NCBI GenBank assembly: GCA_032622095.1
Contig: CP136066.1
Coordinates: 190,642,816 to 190,706,815, forward strand
DNA length: 64,000 bases
Source: Siphonodentalium dalli
Taxonomy: Eukaryota; Mollusca; Scaphopoda; Gadilida; Siphonodentaliidae
Reading direction: 5' to 3'
Shown here: piece after piece, positions 24,125-36,596 of the stretch
Numbering within the stretch: position 1 is the stretch's first letter
Layout of the letters: every line of letters begins with the position of its first letter
Notes under the pieces: generated by a model
What the model saw: the letters and a program-made list of their open reading frames with translations, nothing else
Database searches by the model: none
Told to the model about the DNA's origin: nothing
Position numbers and translations under genes: made by a program

Positions 24125-25944
24125 GCCTATACTATAGAATAAAAAAATTGTAATATCAGCGTTAATTTGTGATTTACTAATTTTGTAATACATATTTTGT
24201 GTTCTATAGTATTCGACTGTATTTCTAGCAGTGTATTTCTTTCATTGTAGATTGAAACTAAACATATGCCCAAAACTCTTTATATGCCAAATATATTGAC
24301 ATGTAATGACTTATATGATCTTTTTTGGCGAACGATCTATATTCCGGGATTCACATGACCGGAAATTCTTTGCATTTGGTGGAGAAAGGGGGGCCTGAAA
24401 GTTTCATCTTTGCATGTTTTCATAGTACTCGAACGCTACATCTTTGTAATATGTAAAAAATCGCAATACGGAATGATAAAGTACTGGCTAAGCGAGTTCT
24501 ATAGTACAGAAATAATACCATTTTTGTAAAAAATATTTATTAGATTACAACTGCATAGGCTACATTATTGATTTTTCACGCCGTGATCACGACGATTCCT
24601 CCGTGCGGATAATGGTGAGTGCGATTAGCTGGGTACATGTTCTTTGTAATGCGGTCACCGAATCTCAATTGTTAAGCCATTGAGATGGTTTACGCTCAAT
24701 GGAGTTGAAAGGAGATAGCCATGTCAGCGGCCTAGATTTTAATTTTGAATGGAATTAAGGAGTTACAGTAAATTGTCGGGCTTGGGCTCAAAACGTATAT
24801 ATAAACGATCTTTGTGAGAAGGTACACGGATACGCGGTGAATCGGGGGTAGTGGCATTTCGTGTTGAAACAGTTACTGATAATTTCAGGCTAAATTGCGT
24901 TAAGAATCAGTAGACCCCACATATTTACCATGACATTATGTAACCTATTTGAACCGCATGGCATTTGTGTGCTCAAGAAGTTTGCGTTCACCTTGTGGTC
25001 TAAACAATTTAATTTGGCCAATAGTGCCGCACAGAATGTTCCATGAGTGAAATCGGGGTCCCCCTGATCCTTAACTTACCAATGTAGTAGTTATAAACCA
25101 AATGTCATATGTTTACCTAAATTCAGCCGCTTAGTTGGGTATAAATGGAAGGTACCGAGAATTAGGTATAGTTTAAGTAGATGGTGCTATATATATGTTT
25201 TAAAATCGAGGTTGGATGTCCCCGGAGACCCTGGACGAGGGAGTGTTGGTCCACATTGGAATTTCCAAATGAACACCCATCCTTGACACAGGTCGAAAAT
25301 ACCAAGTCCGAGAACAGCCATCGCCCCCCCATCATGGGTTGAATTTTTCCAGCTGCATGGTACCTCAAACTTTTCAACTATTCAGGTCTAGATGTTCCAA
25401 CTTCTGATATTTCAGCCGTTGTCCCTGCCCAAAGCTAGCTAGACAAATCAGGTTCCACCCTTGGTAATATTGCTATATAAAATTGATGTGGCCATTTGAA
25501 GGGCAACCGATATGTGTGTTTGCCGACCTTTTTCTACAAACCGTTAAGAACCATGTAACATAAAACTGAAAATGGTAAGTATTCCACATGATACCGAAGG
25601 AATTACTTTTCACCGTGCGCAATTGTGGTCAAAATAACCCAAGTATCGGAAGCTAGTCACACATCATGTACCTTTATTCAACTAAATCACTCACCAACTG
25701 ACACAAATATATAGGCATTTCCATATCATTCGCATATATCATTAGAGTAATTTCTCTTGACAAAATCACAAATGTTTAGATGTGCGTTTAACGAACGGTG
25801 GTCGATAGTACTCGATTTGCAGTCTTTTTGTGATTTACAAGAACTCGCGTTCGCTGTTAGATTACAGTGGTCTATAGTACTCGACACCTGCTGTACGGCT
25901 CAAATTAGCCTGCTATTACAAAAATTGTATTCTATAGTATAGGC
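24125..25944. mobile_element. Putative non-autonomous DNA transposon with subterminal repeats
   Basis: Ends GCCTATACTATAGAATA (24125) and its reverse complement TATTCTATAGTATAGGC (to 25944), extended by AATTGTAATA-like sequence on both sides. (T/G)TCTATAGTA(C/T)(T/A)CGA-like motifs cluster near the left end (24195, 24420, 24497) and right end (25804, 25870, 25933). That is the layout of hAT- or CACTA-like subterminal transposase sites. No transposase and no clear target duplication. Confidence 0.5.
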
Positions 25945-26649
25945 GATTCGTCGTTTGAACGCAGTTTAGTTGCCAATGAATATGGTCCAGATGATATTAT
26001 GGTATGTTGATATATGTTACGACCAAAGGAAGGTACTTAATAATTGTATTAAACGATAAAATAAATCATTAATATGCTATTTTCCACGGCCTCTGCATTC
26101 GATCATCTTCGATATTTCGGAATCAAGTTAAAAGCGTTTATTTTGTTCCCCATAGGCGAATAAGATTAGTATACTAAACTATATTATTTAGATAAATGTT
26201 TGTAAGGATAATGGTCTATAGTCGGTGATCACATTCATGTTGTCCCAACAACGTTCAACACAGAAATGACCGCAATCGTGTTTCCTTTAAAATTTGTATT
26301 AAAGGCACGGGCGCCGCTGAATACACATCCTTTTTTGGCCAAGCAAAATGGTTATTTACGTAAACTAAGTTGTTGTAGTCATGATTGTTTGTTTATTCAA
26401 TGATCACTGTTTTGTTCAAATGAAAAAATTATAAATATAGAACATGTTAGTTTAATAATGACTATTTTTTATACATGAAATTAATTCAATTTCACTAATT
26501 GCAATAAAATATACAGTGTAATATTCAGAATAATTTCAATAAACTAATTTTTTACAGACAACATAAAACTTAAAATTAAATCTCTAGAAATGGCCACAAT
26601 TCCCTTATTTTTTCAGTGGTCGCCAAATACCGAAAGAAATTCCTCATAG
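25945..26649. other. Unassigned; possible 5' flank of the next gene
   Basis: AT-rich. No promoter element can be named with confidence. Confidence 0.4.
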
Positions 26650-28919
26650 ATGGCAAATTTCACAATGGATTTAGAAGGCAGTAATGTCAGAGACTTTGAG
26701 TGTGGTATGCTCACTCCATGGGACAGTACCGACAGCGAATTTGAGACAGAAGTCGACATGGTACAATACATAGTTTTTTTTTCTCAAAATAATAATTTTA
26801 TTACAATAAATATTCTGAATGCTATGCATATACTATATATGCTTTCCTTTATGTTGGTCATATGAATAATTATGATGTATCTGACTCTGATCTCTGTATT
26901 TAAAATATCATGGAATTTAAATCAGATTTAAAAAATAATTTAAATAAATTAAGTTGGAAATTCCAAAATCATTTCTGTTAGGGCTATTTAATTTCTACCA
27001 GTACCACTGTACCAGTAATCAATAATACCAAAGTAATTGTGTATTTTTCATTGGAATAACAATTAAAAAAAAACTAAAAAACAAATCGAGTCTAAATTAA
27101 CAGGACTTCTCCATATTTCAGCTTGAAAGTGTGAACACAAGGCCAACATGTGTGTATATTACTCAGCCTCAGGCCAGCTGCACCACAACCCAACCAACGA
27201 TTCCCAACCCAACAAGTAGAACTACAACAGAATCTGCAACATTCCAGATCCATATAGGTTCCCCTGCAAGTTCAACAGCTGTACACGAAGACATAGCCAC
27301 AGAGGTATGTACTGGTACAAGTGGTATTTATTTATTAAGTATAATTTTTTTATTAAAATTAGGCATCATAGATTCATAAAAAAAAATTATTTTCTTCCAA
27401 ATTGTTATTTCAGGATTCAACAGATGAAATTTCGCAGATTAACTGAAGAAGAAATAGAGAGCATGTTTTCTGCAAAAGGCAGTCTAAATACTGAAAAGAA
27501 CACAAAATGGGGCATCGGACTCTTCAAAAGTTAGCACACTGATAATCTCATACAGCATATATCTCAATCCAGTTTTGTGGTACAATTCTATTTTTTCAGA
27601 TTGTACCACAAAAAAATAATTTTTTGGTACAATCTGAAATAATAGAATTGTACCACAAAAAATTGGTTTAATAAGATTTCACACACATAAATTTATGTTT
27701 CCAAACTTTCTGTTTCAACATATTTACAATTAATGCAATGAAACAAATTATATTTCAATTTCAGAATGGTTGACAGCAAACCGAATGAGAGAAGATTTCG
27801 AAGATCTGAATGTTGCTGAACTTGACGATTTTCTGAGGCGGTTCTGTGCAAAGGTCCGAACAAACAGAAAAGAAACGTATGGAAAATCAGCTTTGATCGG
27901 ATTACGAGCATCGATAAATCGCCATCTGAGGAGTCCTCCATTTGAAAGGAACATTAATATTGCTACAGATGCGGAATTCAACAGATCAAATAATATGTTT
28001 TTGAGTGTCTTGGAATTATTGAAAAGCGATGGTAAAGACATTTCAAAGCACCATGATGCAATATGCCAGAATGATTTGCAAAAGCTATTGGGAGAGATGG
28101 CTATTAAATCAGGTTCAATGTTTGACCAATCAAATCCTACAGCTCTGCAGAGGAAGGTCTGGTTTGACATAACTCTGAATTTTTGTCGACGAGGCAGGGA
28201 AAACATCCGCAGTTTAAAGAAAGAGGATTATTGTGTCAAAGAATGTGAAAATGAAGTACACTGAGGCAACAAAAACCAGGCCTGGGTCCACCAAAGATGA
28301 TCAATGCACCCACAGGGAGGATGTATGAATCAGGAAAGGAAAACAGCCCTTTAAAATCATATCAATTCTACGTGTCTAAATTTCATCCTGATTGTGAGTT
28401 CCTCTTCCAGAAGCCAAGACTGTTACCATCTTTCGAACCAGACACTACATTGGTGTGGTATGAACGGAGACCGATAGGCGTCCACGCTATCGAGAAGATG
28501 ATGAAGGTGATCTCACACAGCTAAACTAAGCAAGATTTATACAAACCATTGTGTTCGGGCAACAACGGTAACGCTGCTGTCGCATGCATAATTAGAAGTA
28601 TCAGATCAGGCGAGTATCCGGCCACAGGTGTGAACAATCTATACGATCGTATAATACAGACTCAACCACAAAACAGAAGAGACGGTATTAAGAGATTCTG
28701 CAAAGCATACCGGTGGAAACTAACCAGAATCAAGTTCAAGCTACTGCGAATAGTGCTACGTCTCGAGTAGAAACCAACCAGAATCAATTTGCTACTGCCA
28801 ATAGTGCTACATATCGTTCGCTGTATAACTTAAATCTCACTCAGCAGGCGACAAGAGAAATCAGCAATGCCAGTGGACAGTTCACGATTAAAGATTGCCA
28901 AGCCACTATCAACAACTAG
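26650..28919 (+). pseudogene. Crypton-derived DUF3504-like tyrosine-recombinase gene, broken
   Basis: A spliced model fits: exon 26650-26760 (acidic N-terminus, MANFTMDLEG), 27122-27304, 27424-27529 and 27765 on. Introns are GT/AG, and the 27529/27765 junction restores the KKWLTANRMREDF frame. Exon 4 holds the N-terminal domain (LRRFCAKVRTNRKETYGKSA) and the first Arg region FCRRGRENIRSLKKEDY. TGA at 28262 then breaks it. The C-terminus continues in shifted frames: YQFYVSKFHPDCEFLFQKPR, VWYERRPIGVHAIEKMMK, and AKLSKIYTNHCVRATTVTLL (HxxR box, 28548-28559). A Q/N/T-rich tail has ETNQNQ repeats and ends at 28919. KIAA1958/QRICH1-type genes share this fold, which derives from Crypton recombinases. 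At least three frame breaks make this copy dead. Host gene or transposon copy is undecided. Confidence 0.78.
27578..27664. repeat. Palindrome with GTGGTACAA motif, in an intron
   Basis: TTTTGTGGTACAATTCTATT pairs with AATAGAATTGTACCACAAAA. The centre adds TCAGATTGTACCACAAAAAA paired with TTTTTTGGTACAATCTGA. It lies in the last intron of the DUF3504-like gene. Confidence 0.8.
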
Positions 28920-29079
28920 TACAAATGAGCTTGCATTGTTTGAAAATTGCATCCTAATAAAATCATATTTCACCATATTAAACTATTGTTACTCAATTCA
29001 CACATTTTGTTATTTTTTTTTCAATTCCCTACTTCTCCAAAAATATAATTAAACAAATAATTGCACGGTGCATGGACTT
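28920..29079. other. 3' flank of the DUF3504-like gene
   Basis: TGCATCCTAATAAAATCATA lies 30-50 bases past the stop; ATAAA there could serve as a polyadenylation signal. Nothing else seen. Confidence 0.35.
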
Positions 29080-29190
29080 ATGATAACATTGTACCACATT
29101 CAGATTTATTATGCGATGACGATTTAATAATAAAAGATTTTTTTGTGGTGAAATCTGAAAAAGTAGAATTGTACCACAAAAACGGGATCA
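29080..29190. repeat. Decayed copy of the GTGGTACAA palindrome family
   Basis: ACATTGTACCACATTCAGAT, then TTTTTTTGTGGTGAAATCTG and GTAGAATTGTACCACAAAAA. The arms are less regular than at 27578. Confidence 0.6.
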
Positions 29191-30053
29191 ACATATCCAG
29201 GGTAACTCGGGGTACTAACTTGGCAAGTTGCCTTATAATAGTGATTGTCTAATAATAGTGATGTTAGTGACGTACGGGAGTTTTGGCTAATAATCGTAGG
29301 AAATTTTTCCAAAATTAATAATAGCTATATATAGTGTCGACACTATTAGCAGGCACCCGAGATTACGTGTACTGACCAATCAGGATCTCCAGGCAGGGTC
29401 ATAATCATATATAAGAAACCTGACACTCACAGAGCAAAATATTGTATTTACATTTTGTAATAGCTAGTTCTGTTCAACTTCAGATTGAACACAAAATTTG
29501 TCAAAATTGTGACAAATAAGTCTTTTCCTAGTCAACAGGTAAAAAATGGCATAATTTAGGCCTTCATTAACATAGAATAAAAGAAAAATCCAATTAACTC
29601 ACCAATTCGTAGTGTTCATCTGTGTGAACATGGAATGCATGTATTTTAAATGTATAACCAAAGACAGAGGACGAGTGAGTCCGTAATATTCCCATCACTG
29701 TATGTCGTACATGTGATAAATTCGGGTATTTCAGCCGTATATAATTCATCTACGATGATCTGGCCCTGCATTTGTGGTTGCCATAGTTGGAATTTATTAT
29801 TTCGGATTGCTAATGGCTATTATGTTGTCTAAAAATTGAGTTTTTATTCGTGAAATTTATCAAGGAGCACTTTCTGTTGACAATTTTTTCAAACGACGTC
29901 ACGTGACCCCAATTGTCACCAGAGTACTCCGTGCAAAGAAATCGAGTACGCCCAATAAGAATTACACCACGAAATGTTTTCTCACCTGAGACCGAACGCG
30001 CAGTATTTCACCGACTATTCAGTCGAATTATCACCAGAAACTTTCAGTCATAT
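29191..30053. other. Unassigned
   Basis: A small palindrome TAGTGTCGACACTA lies at about 29332. No gene recognised. Confidence 0.4.
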
Positions 30054-30209
30054 TACAAAAGAAATACATACACGGTGTATCGGTGTGTATGGTCAAGTTG
30101 TACCACAAAAAAACGATTATAGGACTCCGCTACTCGTCGTCCTACAATCAGTTTTTTGTGGTACAACTTGATCATACACACCGATACACCGTGTATTTAT
30201 TTCTTAAAT
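30054..30209. repeat. 156-bp palindrome with GTGGTACAA arms
   Basis: Arms of about 60-70 bp: ATACACGGTGTATCGGTGTG, then GTCAAGTTGTACCACAAAAA, and their reverse complements, around a loop near TCCGCTACTCG. It shares the TTGTACCACAAAAA word with 27578 and 29080. Confidence 0.85.
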
Positions 30210-31338
30210 ACACACATGGAATGTACAATTACAAATAAATATAATATTAATAGAGACATTTACATATATATTGTTAGTATGTTCTTACATAAAAGCAGCA
30301 ATTGTTTTTTGTGAATGGAGAGTTAGCTTCCTATAATATCTGTATCAATGGAGCGTTGACCTCATTGTCCAAATTCATCAGCACGCGCTCAACTTTGAAC
30401 AAAAAACACAAGCTGCAAAACAGTCCCCTTGCTACGCTATTTCTGACCGCTGCCGGCATGTGTATTTTCTTAATTAAATCTAACATTTTCTATTGAAGTT
30501 TTTGTCAGTTGCAATTCATTCTGGCTTGATCTAGACAATTTTCAAATGAATACGGACAGTTCAGTGTCTCAGTGTAATGCAGATGAGTTGTAACTGACAA
30601 AAGTCTTTATTAAAAAATAATGAGTGATTTCCTCTCAGTTTGTGTATGTGGTGGCAGTGTTAAGTCATGCGTAGCAGAGTACAATTTAAATATGGAATAT
30701 ATTCTCAAAATGCATGGACCAGATATGTAAAACAACTACCATCAACCAGTAAAATTAAATTATATTGACCTTTTTCTTATTTTCATTAAAGGCTCACTTA
30801 ATTTTCATGCCATATTATATACGATTTGAAAGAAGAAGCTCCAAAATATTGTATTATCAACTTATCCGGTTTAATAAACTGTGAACAATGTTGTTTTTGT
30901 TGAGGTACCGACGTGTGTTCTGTGCTTAAGTTTCATCTGGACTGTACTACAAGGTCTATTATTTTCAATGGAAGGGGATTAACTTTATATCTTAATTTGC
31001 TGCATTCTGGGAGCGAAGAGGGAGAAATGTTTCTATGATTTCAGCTATTGTCTATTACTCTATGGACTCCTGAGAAATTGTTATATCAAGACACTATACA
31101 AAAACTAATCGCTGACTCAAAATTAATTGGGCTTTTAATAGCTTTCCAATAATGAGATATTGCATGTCAAAACCATTGCTATGAAAACATTAATATTAGA
31201 GTGGAATTACCGAATTGCTTCGACACAAAATAAGGCATGTATGATGATGTGTCTACCAAAAACACAAGACACAAGAGCGGAATGATTCAAATTCAATGGT
31301 CGAAAACTCCTATGATCGTTTGTTGAACTTATTTTCTA
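30210..31338. other. Unassigned
   Basis: AT-rich. No gene or repeat recognised. Confidence 0.4.
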
Positions 31339-31573
31339 ATGATTGATTGAGGTTTGAACGTCGTTTTATCCGCTAGGCCATATCACGACCAAGAACAGAA
31401 TCAGGTATCAAACATATCGTAGCGAAGCAACTGTGTAGATGAATCAGAGTGGATTAGATTAAAACAATGCAATGAATTATAAACAAATAAAAGCACACAA
31501 GGGGAAATTTTTCCACCTGGAGTCTGCTGGAGTCGGGAATATAAATTCAAGAACTGACTAGTGTGCAATCATA

Positions 31574-32438
31574 CTATAAAACGTATAAAAGTAGTACAAG
31601 AATAGATAATATATAGCAAACAAATAACACGCAATTACCAAGGATCCACATCGAGATATGTAAAGTAGCTTTTAAAATCAGATTTTGCATTGATAAGGTA
31701 TTATAATAGTTAATGAATCGCGCATAAACCTTTATCAATGCGTCAAGCTGACGATCGGGTAAGTGAGACAGAATGTCATCCCTCATTCAACCGACAGCGT
31801 TGAGCCACAAATACTGTTTTTGTCTTTGAGAGTTAATCGTTTGTCATCAATCATCTGGTCAAATCTTGAAATCCCAAAGAAGTACCTCTCTTTCTGAGAG
31901 TCGATACGTTTGAGTGAGTTTGGTGATATTTGATTCGAAGCAACATGCGATGTTTCTTTTGGGACAATAGGATCAACTTGGACATATTGTTTTGGAGGAA
32001 ATGTCTCAACGGCAGAAGCGGTAGCCATTACCCGCGATACAGGTTCTGGAACAGGATAATATCAGTATCCTCAACCTGTGTTGCTACATGCAGTGATAAA
32101 CTGTCGAGTTTGGTTTGACTCCGTGTCTGAGTGCTGGCATCAACACACATTTTGGTAGACACGAGTGCTGAGTATGTGGCCTGTGGAAAGGACGGTCGAG
32201 GACCAACTATTTTCGTAGTATCTATATATGACCTATGCTTCCCAGCATTACATCGTTGAATCTTGACAGTTTGAAACATTTCTTAAGATTCGTACAATCC
32301 TTATGATCATGACCATAAATAGAACATCGTGCAAATATGGTTTCTTTACTATTACTGTTCCTGGCCATGGCCATACCGCTGACATTTAAAGCATCTCAAT
32401 GGGTTTGGAACATATGTGCTTAAATCCATATTCATATA
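31574..32438 (-). pseudogene. ORF1 C-terminal part of LINE copy B
   Basis: This continues ORF1 on the far side of the insertion. The first knuckle reads CFKCQRYGHGQEQ but loses its last Cys to a small deletion. Next come VKIQRCNAGKHRSYIDTTKI, ATYSALVSTK and a VDPIVPKETSHVASNQISPN segment, then DDILSHLPDRQLDALIKVYA. Copy A shows the same blocks in the same order. Several frame changes and a lost terminal DPW codon set make it non-functional. Confidence 0.78.
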
Positions 32439-34615
32439 TAGTCTGGTCGTTTAAGCATTGGACCTAGAAAAAATTATTAACAAGCTGTTTTTAGTGTAAT
32501 TTTGTCGAGCAGAATCTGAGGAATAACATATCCAAAATCCGCTAAAATCCGCTTTGGGGAAAATTCTCTATTCAAGATGGCGCCCAATATGATTGTTAAT
32601 ATCTGAAATTGTTGAATTTCTGCGGTAGATGCAACAATTAATGCCAAATTCGCAATAAATTTAAATATTGACAAACAATGTTTAGCCGTAAACCATATTT
32701 GTAGAATGTCTTTCCCAAAACGGACGCCAAAATGGAGAAAAGTGAATGAAATTTACACTTTGTGAAACATGTAATTGCTAGTACTATAAGATAGAACAAA
32801 CGTTCGAATTATTTGAGGATATTCATTGCAGAGTATAAGAGAAACGTTTGATCAGAGACGTAAGAATTCTCCCTAATGAATATCACGAGAGAGCAATCGA
32901 AAGCAGGGTCTCATGCAACGGTTAAATCTGGACTTTTGGACACACATAAATGGAACAATAACGCAGTTTTATATGTACTTTTTATGTTGAATCGTGTGAT
33001 TATATGTGTAATTAAACAGTTAAATGCGATTTGATATGGATGTATTGATTCTGTGATGTTTTCTAGAAGCAGAAATATATGTCGTCAGAGTAGTCTCGTG
33101 AATGTGACCGATTATCATTTATTTTGATATCTACAAAATTAACCCTTTCAAAATGCACTGCTATGGAACAATATAAGATATATGCATACATGTTTGGGTA
33201 AAATGTGAAGATTCCATTGTCTCTATCTCAAAATAGTAATCATAGCTGCCTCCAATCAGGTGATAAAACACGAATATTTCGCTTTTATCACAAGAATGCA
33301 TGGTGGTATATTATGAACACAATTTATCAAAAACACAGAGGGGTACAAAGCCATCTTCAATAAATTCTAAACTTGACCAATATAGTTTACATATTCTGTG
33401 GTTGAGACTGTGTTGATATCTGGAAATTATATTTCGTTATATTCACCGAAGCCACATATATGCGAAAATTACTACGATTTCTGCAACCGCATCACCGCGT
33501 TTGCCCCTTATCCCTAAAGTTACATATAGTTGCTGTACACAAAACCACAAAAAGCAACATTTAGCGAATGTTCAACGCTGAAATAACAGCTTTAAACGAT
33601 GAACCCTTGCTATTTAGCACAATTACGTGGGTGGTACTGGTAAGATATTTTAAGACAAAACGATACTGAAAATTAATATTGTGCATTGTGTGGTAGTATA
33701 TCCCAGTTGTAAAGTGGGGACTGAAGTAATTTGAACAAAATGTTCCAATAATAAACCGGTTTAGTAGCCGCGTGAAAATTAGTCTTAAATAATCTGTAAG
33801 ATGTACCATCTCTTTGATCTCGTGAGATGTGGCGCTAATCTATTGAAGATATTGATGTTTCTTTGCAGTGTGATAAGCATTGGGACATATGTGTATGGCA
33901 TATTATCACGGAGAGTGCAGCAAATTCCATAAATCTAACTAGTCTTTATACCACAAGGGTGTGCACTTCGGTGTATGTGTTACATTCAATAATTAATCAC
34001 AATGTCCAATGAAACTACCATACACTGCATGGCGAAACATTACTTTGTGTGTTGCATGACCAAAATTATTATATTTTGTCCGGACAGTTGGATGTTGGAT
34101 AAGCTAAAAAACAGAAATTTAACCATTGGGTTTGACTTGCGTTGAAATGACCAATACATCATGCAGATGGATATTTTAATGATCTGTGTACGTTTAAAGA
34201 TACTAAACAACATGAATGTACATTACTATTACGTATGTCCACTCCTATGTGGTTATCCAATATGTTGCTTTCGTCGTGGTATGTTTTGGAGTTGCGGCCA
34301 ATTTGACAGCCATTTTATGGCCGCGATTGTATTATTTTCTGTCCGTGTCACTCTATTCGCTCCGTTGCTCCAATTTCACACATAGTTGTACAACTACGTA
34401 ATCCCTATGCCATAACATATCGTATACTTACCTTAATAATTTACGTTAGAACCCACCCCTATTCAGGGCGCTGTAGAACATTTTCCCCAAAGCGGATTTT
34501 AGCGGATTTTGGATATGTTATACATGACGATCTCCTCTTTCCAACGATACCAAATTTAGCTTGTTAAGATTTTTTTCCTGGTAGACCTTATATATTCAGC
34601 CCGACAGCCAGACTA
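32439..34615. mobile_element. 2.2-kb TIR element inserted in LINE copy B
   Basis: The ends TAGTCTGG (32439) and CCAGACTA (to 34615) lead into related arms of about 130 bp. The arms share TTAACAAGCT, AACATATCCAAAATCCGCTA and AATCCGCTTTGGGGAAAAT in inverted order (32535-32571, 34480-34515). ATA flanks both ends (32436-32438, 34616-34618). LINE copy A shows one uninterrupted ATA at the same place, a natural empty site, supporting a 3-bp duplication. No transposase frame. Superfamily not assigned. Confidence 0.78.
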
Positions 34616-34673
34616 ATACCACACCTTCAATGTCGGTGTATGTTCGCACCGATTGAAGGTCATAAGATAATAT

Positions 34674-35258
34674 TCAAAGGAACTTTTTGTCCATCAATTG
34701 TTTTTGTAAATCTACGAACTTCGTAAATCCCTGTGGTGCTAACTCAGACAATATTTCTGAATCAGAAGAGTCAGCTATATATCGAGTTCTCAACACAGCT
34801 CTGCTACTGTTCAGTGTCTTGTGAGGAGTAATCAACACTGGTGTTCGTGCAATAGATGCTAATTGCACAATAGCGTCAGCTTGAATTTTTCTTGAACATT
34901 CGATCAGAAGAGAGCCACTTAGTGGCCCAGTCCTGATCGGTTTGACAGATTTTAATTGGCCGGCTATGTTTTGTAGCGTTTTATCAATTACAAATACAGA
35001 AGGTCTCTTGACATTTGGATAAAAACCAAGTACCAAGTACTGAGGATATACCTCATCGTCAGTGGAATTGGGGTGGTGGTCAACCTTACGTTTTTGTTTG
35101 TTATGAGTTGTCATGTGAAAAGCAAATAATCGACAACTACCCTTCGAATTATGGTCGGGCCAAAGACTGGTACATAGCTGAAGCGGTGACCCGTTTAGCC
35201 ACTGCACATAGCAGCCTTCCGATACCTCGGCATAGCGAGACAGGCGTGAACAGTACAA
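34674..35258 (-). pseudogene. Gag-like ORF1, N-terminal part, of LINE copy B
   Basis: This is the best-preserved stretch of this family's ORF1 in the window (194 codons open). It reads YPQYLVLGFYPNVKRPSVFV, then KTLQNIAGQLKSVKPIRTGP, LSGSLLIECSRK, LITPHKTLNSSRAVLRTRYI and SSDSEILSELAPQG, the RNA-binding fold that precedes the zinc knuckles in jockey-type ORF1. Upstream, AKRVTASAMYQSLARP is shared with copy A (AKRVTDSAMYQSLARS), so coding or conserved 5' sequence begins further out. The frame ends 60 bases before the TIR insertion. Confidence 0.8.
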
Positions 35259-35652
35259 ACCTGAAACAGTTATGAGTCAGGAAGACGAAATGCAAACAGA
35301 CATGACACGAAAGAAACAACATCCATGAAAAACAGAAGACACAACTTGACACCAGAAACAATAGAACAAATGGCAGAAATGTAATCGAAAACACTGTCGA
35401 GAGGCGTGACTAGCCGATTGATTGATCCAGGTAAACTCAACCACCCGTCGTGAAGAGAAGTGGGACCAAAGAGGACCATGAGCTAAGCCGCATCCGCAGG
35501 TCGATGTCTCACGTGATACGGCCACCCTAGTACCTCCAGGACTCCTACAACGCACGGGATGCACCCCACGGCAATCAGGGTGCCACATTAGGGGATTCTT
35601 ACCCCTCACAGTGGGGTGGTGGGCCTATTCTACCCCGAGCCCACAATGGGAA

Positions 35653-36149
35653 ACATATTATCTATACATTTTCTAAGGAAGCTACTCGTCAATGAGTATT
35701 TAGTATAGAACGGGTTAAAAAAAATGTCCACGTAGTGTTTCAATCCTGATCTTTTTCCACCCGATCCAGCTCGATCATATTGTGTACGCCAACAGGATAA
35801 ATCTATTATGTGATCTGGGTAGCCAAGCTACAAGGCAGAATTCAGTACCCGCGCTAGGCTGGTCTGAACCCAGAATGCAAGGCAGAGTTCAGTCCCCTGC
35901 TGCGTTGGTCTGACCAATGGCAGTATGTAAGGCCTTCGGGTTGAGTACATGTGCAGAATCATGAAATAAAAAACAAACCATCATTGTCCAGAAGAACGTG
36001 ATCGAACAACTATCAATAGTATTTATTTTCGTTATAAATAATCTGGCAATGACGCCTGTTGAAACGAGTATTATGTAGATATCAACAGTTATATAATACT
36101 AGCTCCCTTTATTCAGGGTCGGAGTGACCTGCCCCCCCCACATCGGTGC
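35653..36149. other. Unassigned; small duplication
   Basis: AGGCAGA(A/G)TTCAGT occurs twice (35840, 35882), each followed by GGTCTGA. A C8 run lies near 36130-36138. Confidence 0.45.
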
Positions 36150-36290
36150 GCTTTAATTTTTGATTAATTTTGAGATACCTTCTCAAAATAACGTATCAAT
36201 GAGTCGAGATAACGTCTCAATATTTCGAGATAATTATCTAAAAATGTCGAGATATTTTCTCAATATTTCGAGATAACGTCATGCACGTCA
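36150..36290. repeat. Short minisatellite, TCGAGATAACGTCTCAATATT type
   Basis: About five degenerate units of 22-28 bp, each with a small inverted core (GAGATAACGTCTC, GAGATATTTTCTC). Confidence 0.75.
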
Positions 36291-36596
36291 ACTCTATGGC
36301 ATTCATATCTGTTTCGATATTGGCGCCATTAAGTGAAACATTGATATGGACATCATCACCCCCGAATCGTCACCTCTGTTAAAATAATATCGCATTCATT
36401 TCGTTACTGGACATATAATTACAATGAAAATAAGGTTACAAAATATCTTCTTTTTTGTACACTTTTCTTGATTATTGTGGTGTTACATATTGTTGCATAT
36501 TTACCCACGGCCAATTCATCGACTCCCTTTAAATTGTAATTGATATGTTGCACGACGTTGTTGCCCAAATAGAAGTCTAACACCATAAAAACATCT

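Larger units (their letters stand above)
31339..35652 (-). mobile_element. Non-LTR retrotransposon copy B, ORF1 only, split by a TIR element
   Basis: The minus-strand counterpart of copy A: 5' end near 35652, 3' tail TCAATCAATCATT at about 31338-31350. Removing the 32439-34615 insertion leaves about 2.1 kb, the same length as copy A and collinear with it throughout. It again lacks endonuclease and RT. Flank 35674-35704 (GAAGCTACTCGTCAATGAG) matches 44657-44682, so the LINE sits beside another repeat. Confidence 0.82.

Noticed and set aside
34674-35258. A host RNA-binding protein gene
   Set aside because: Collinear with LINE copy A across the whole element, so it is ORF1 of a retrotransposon.
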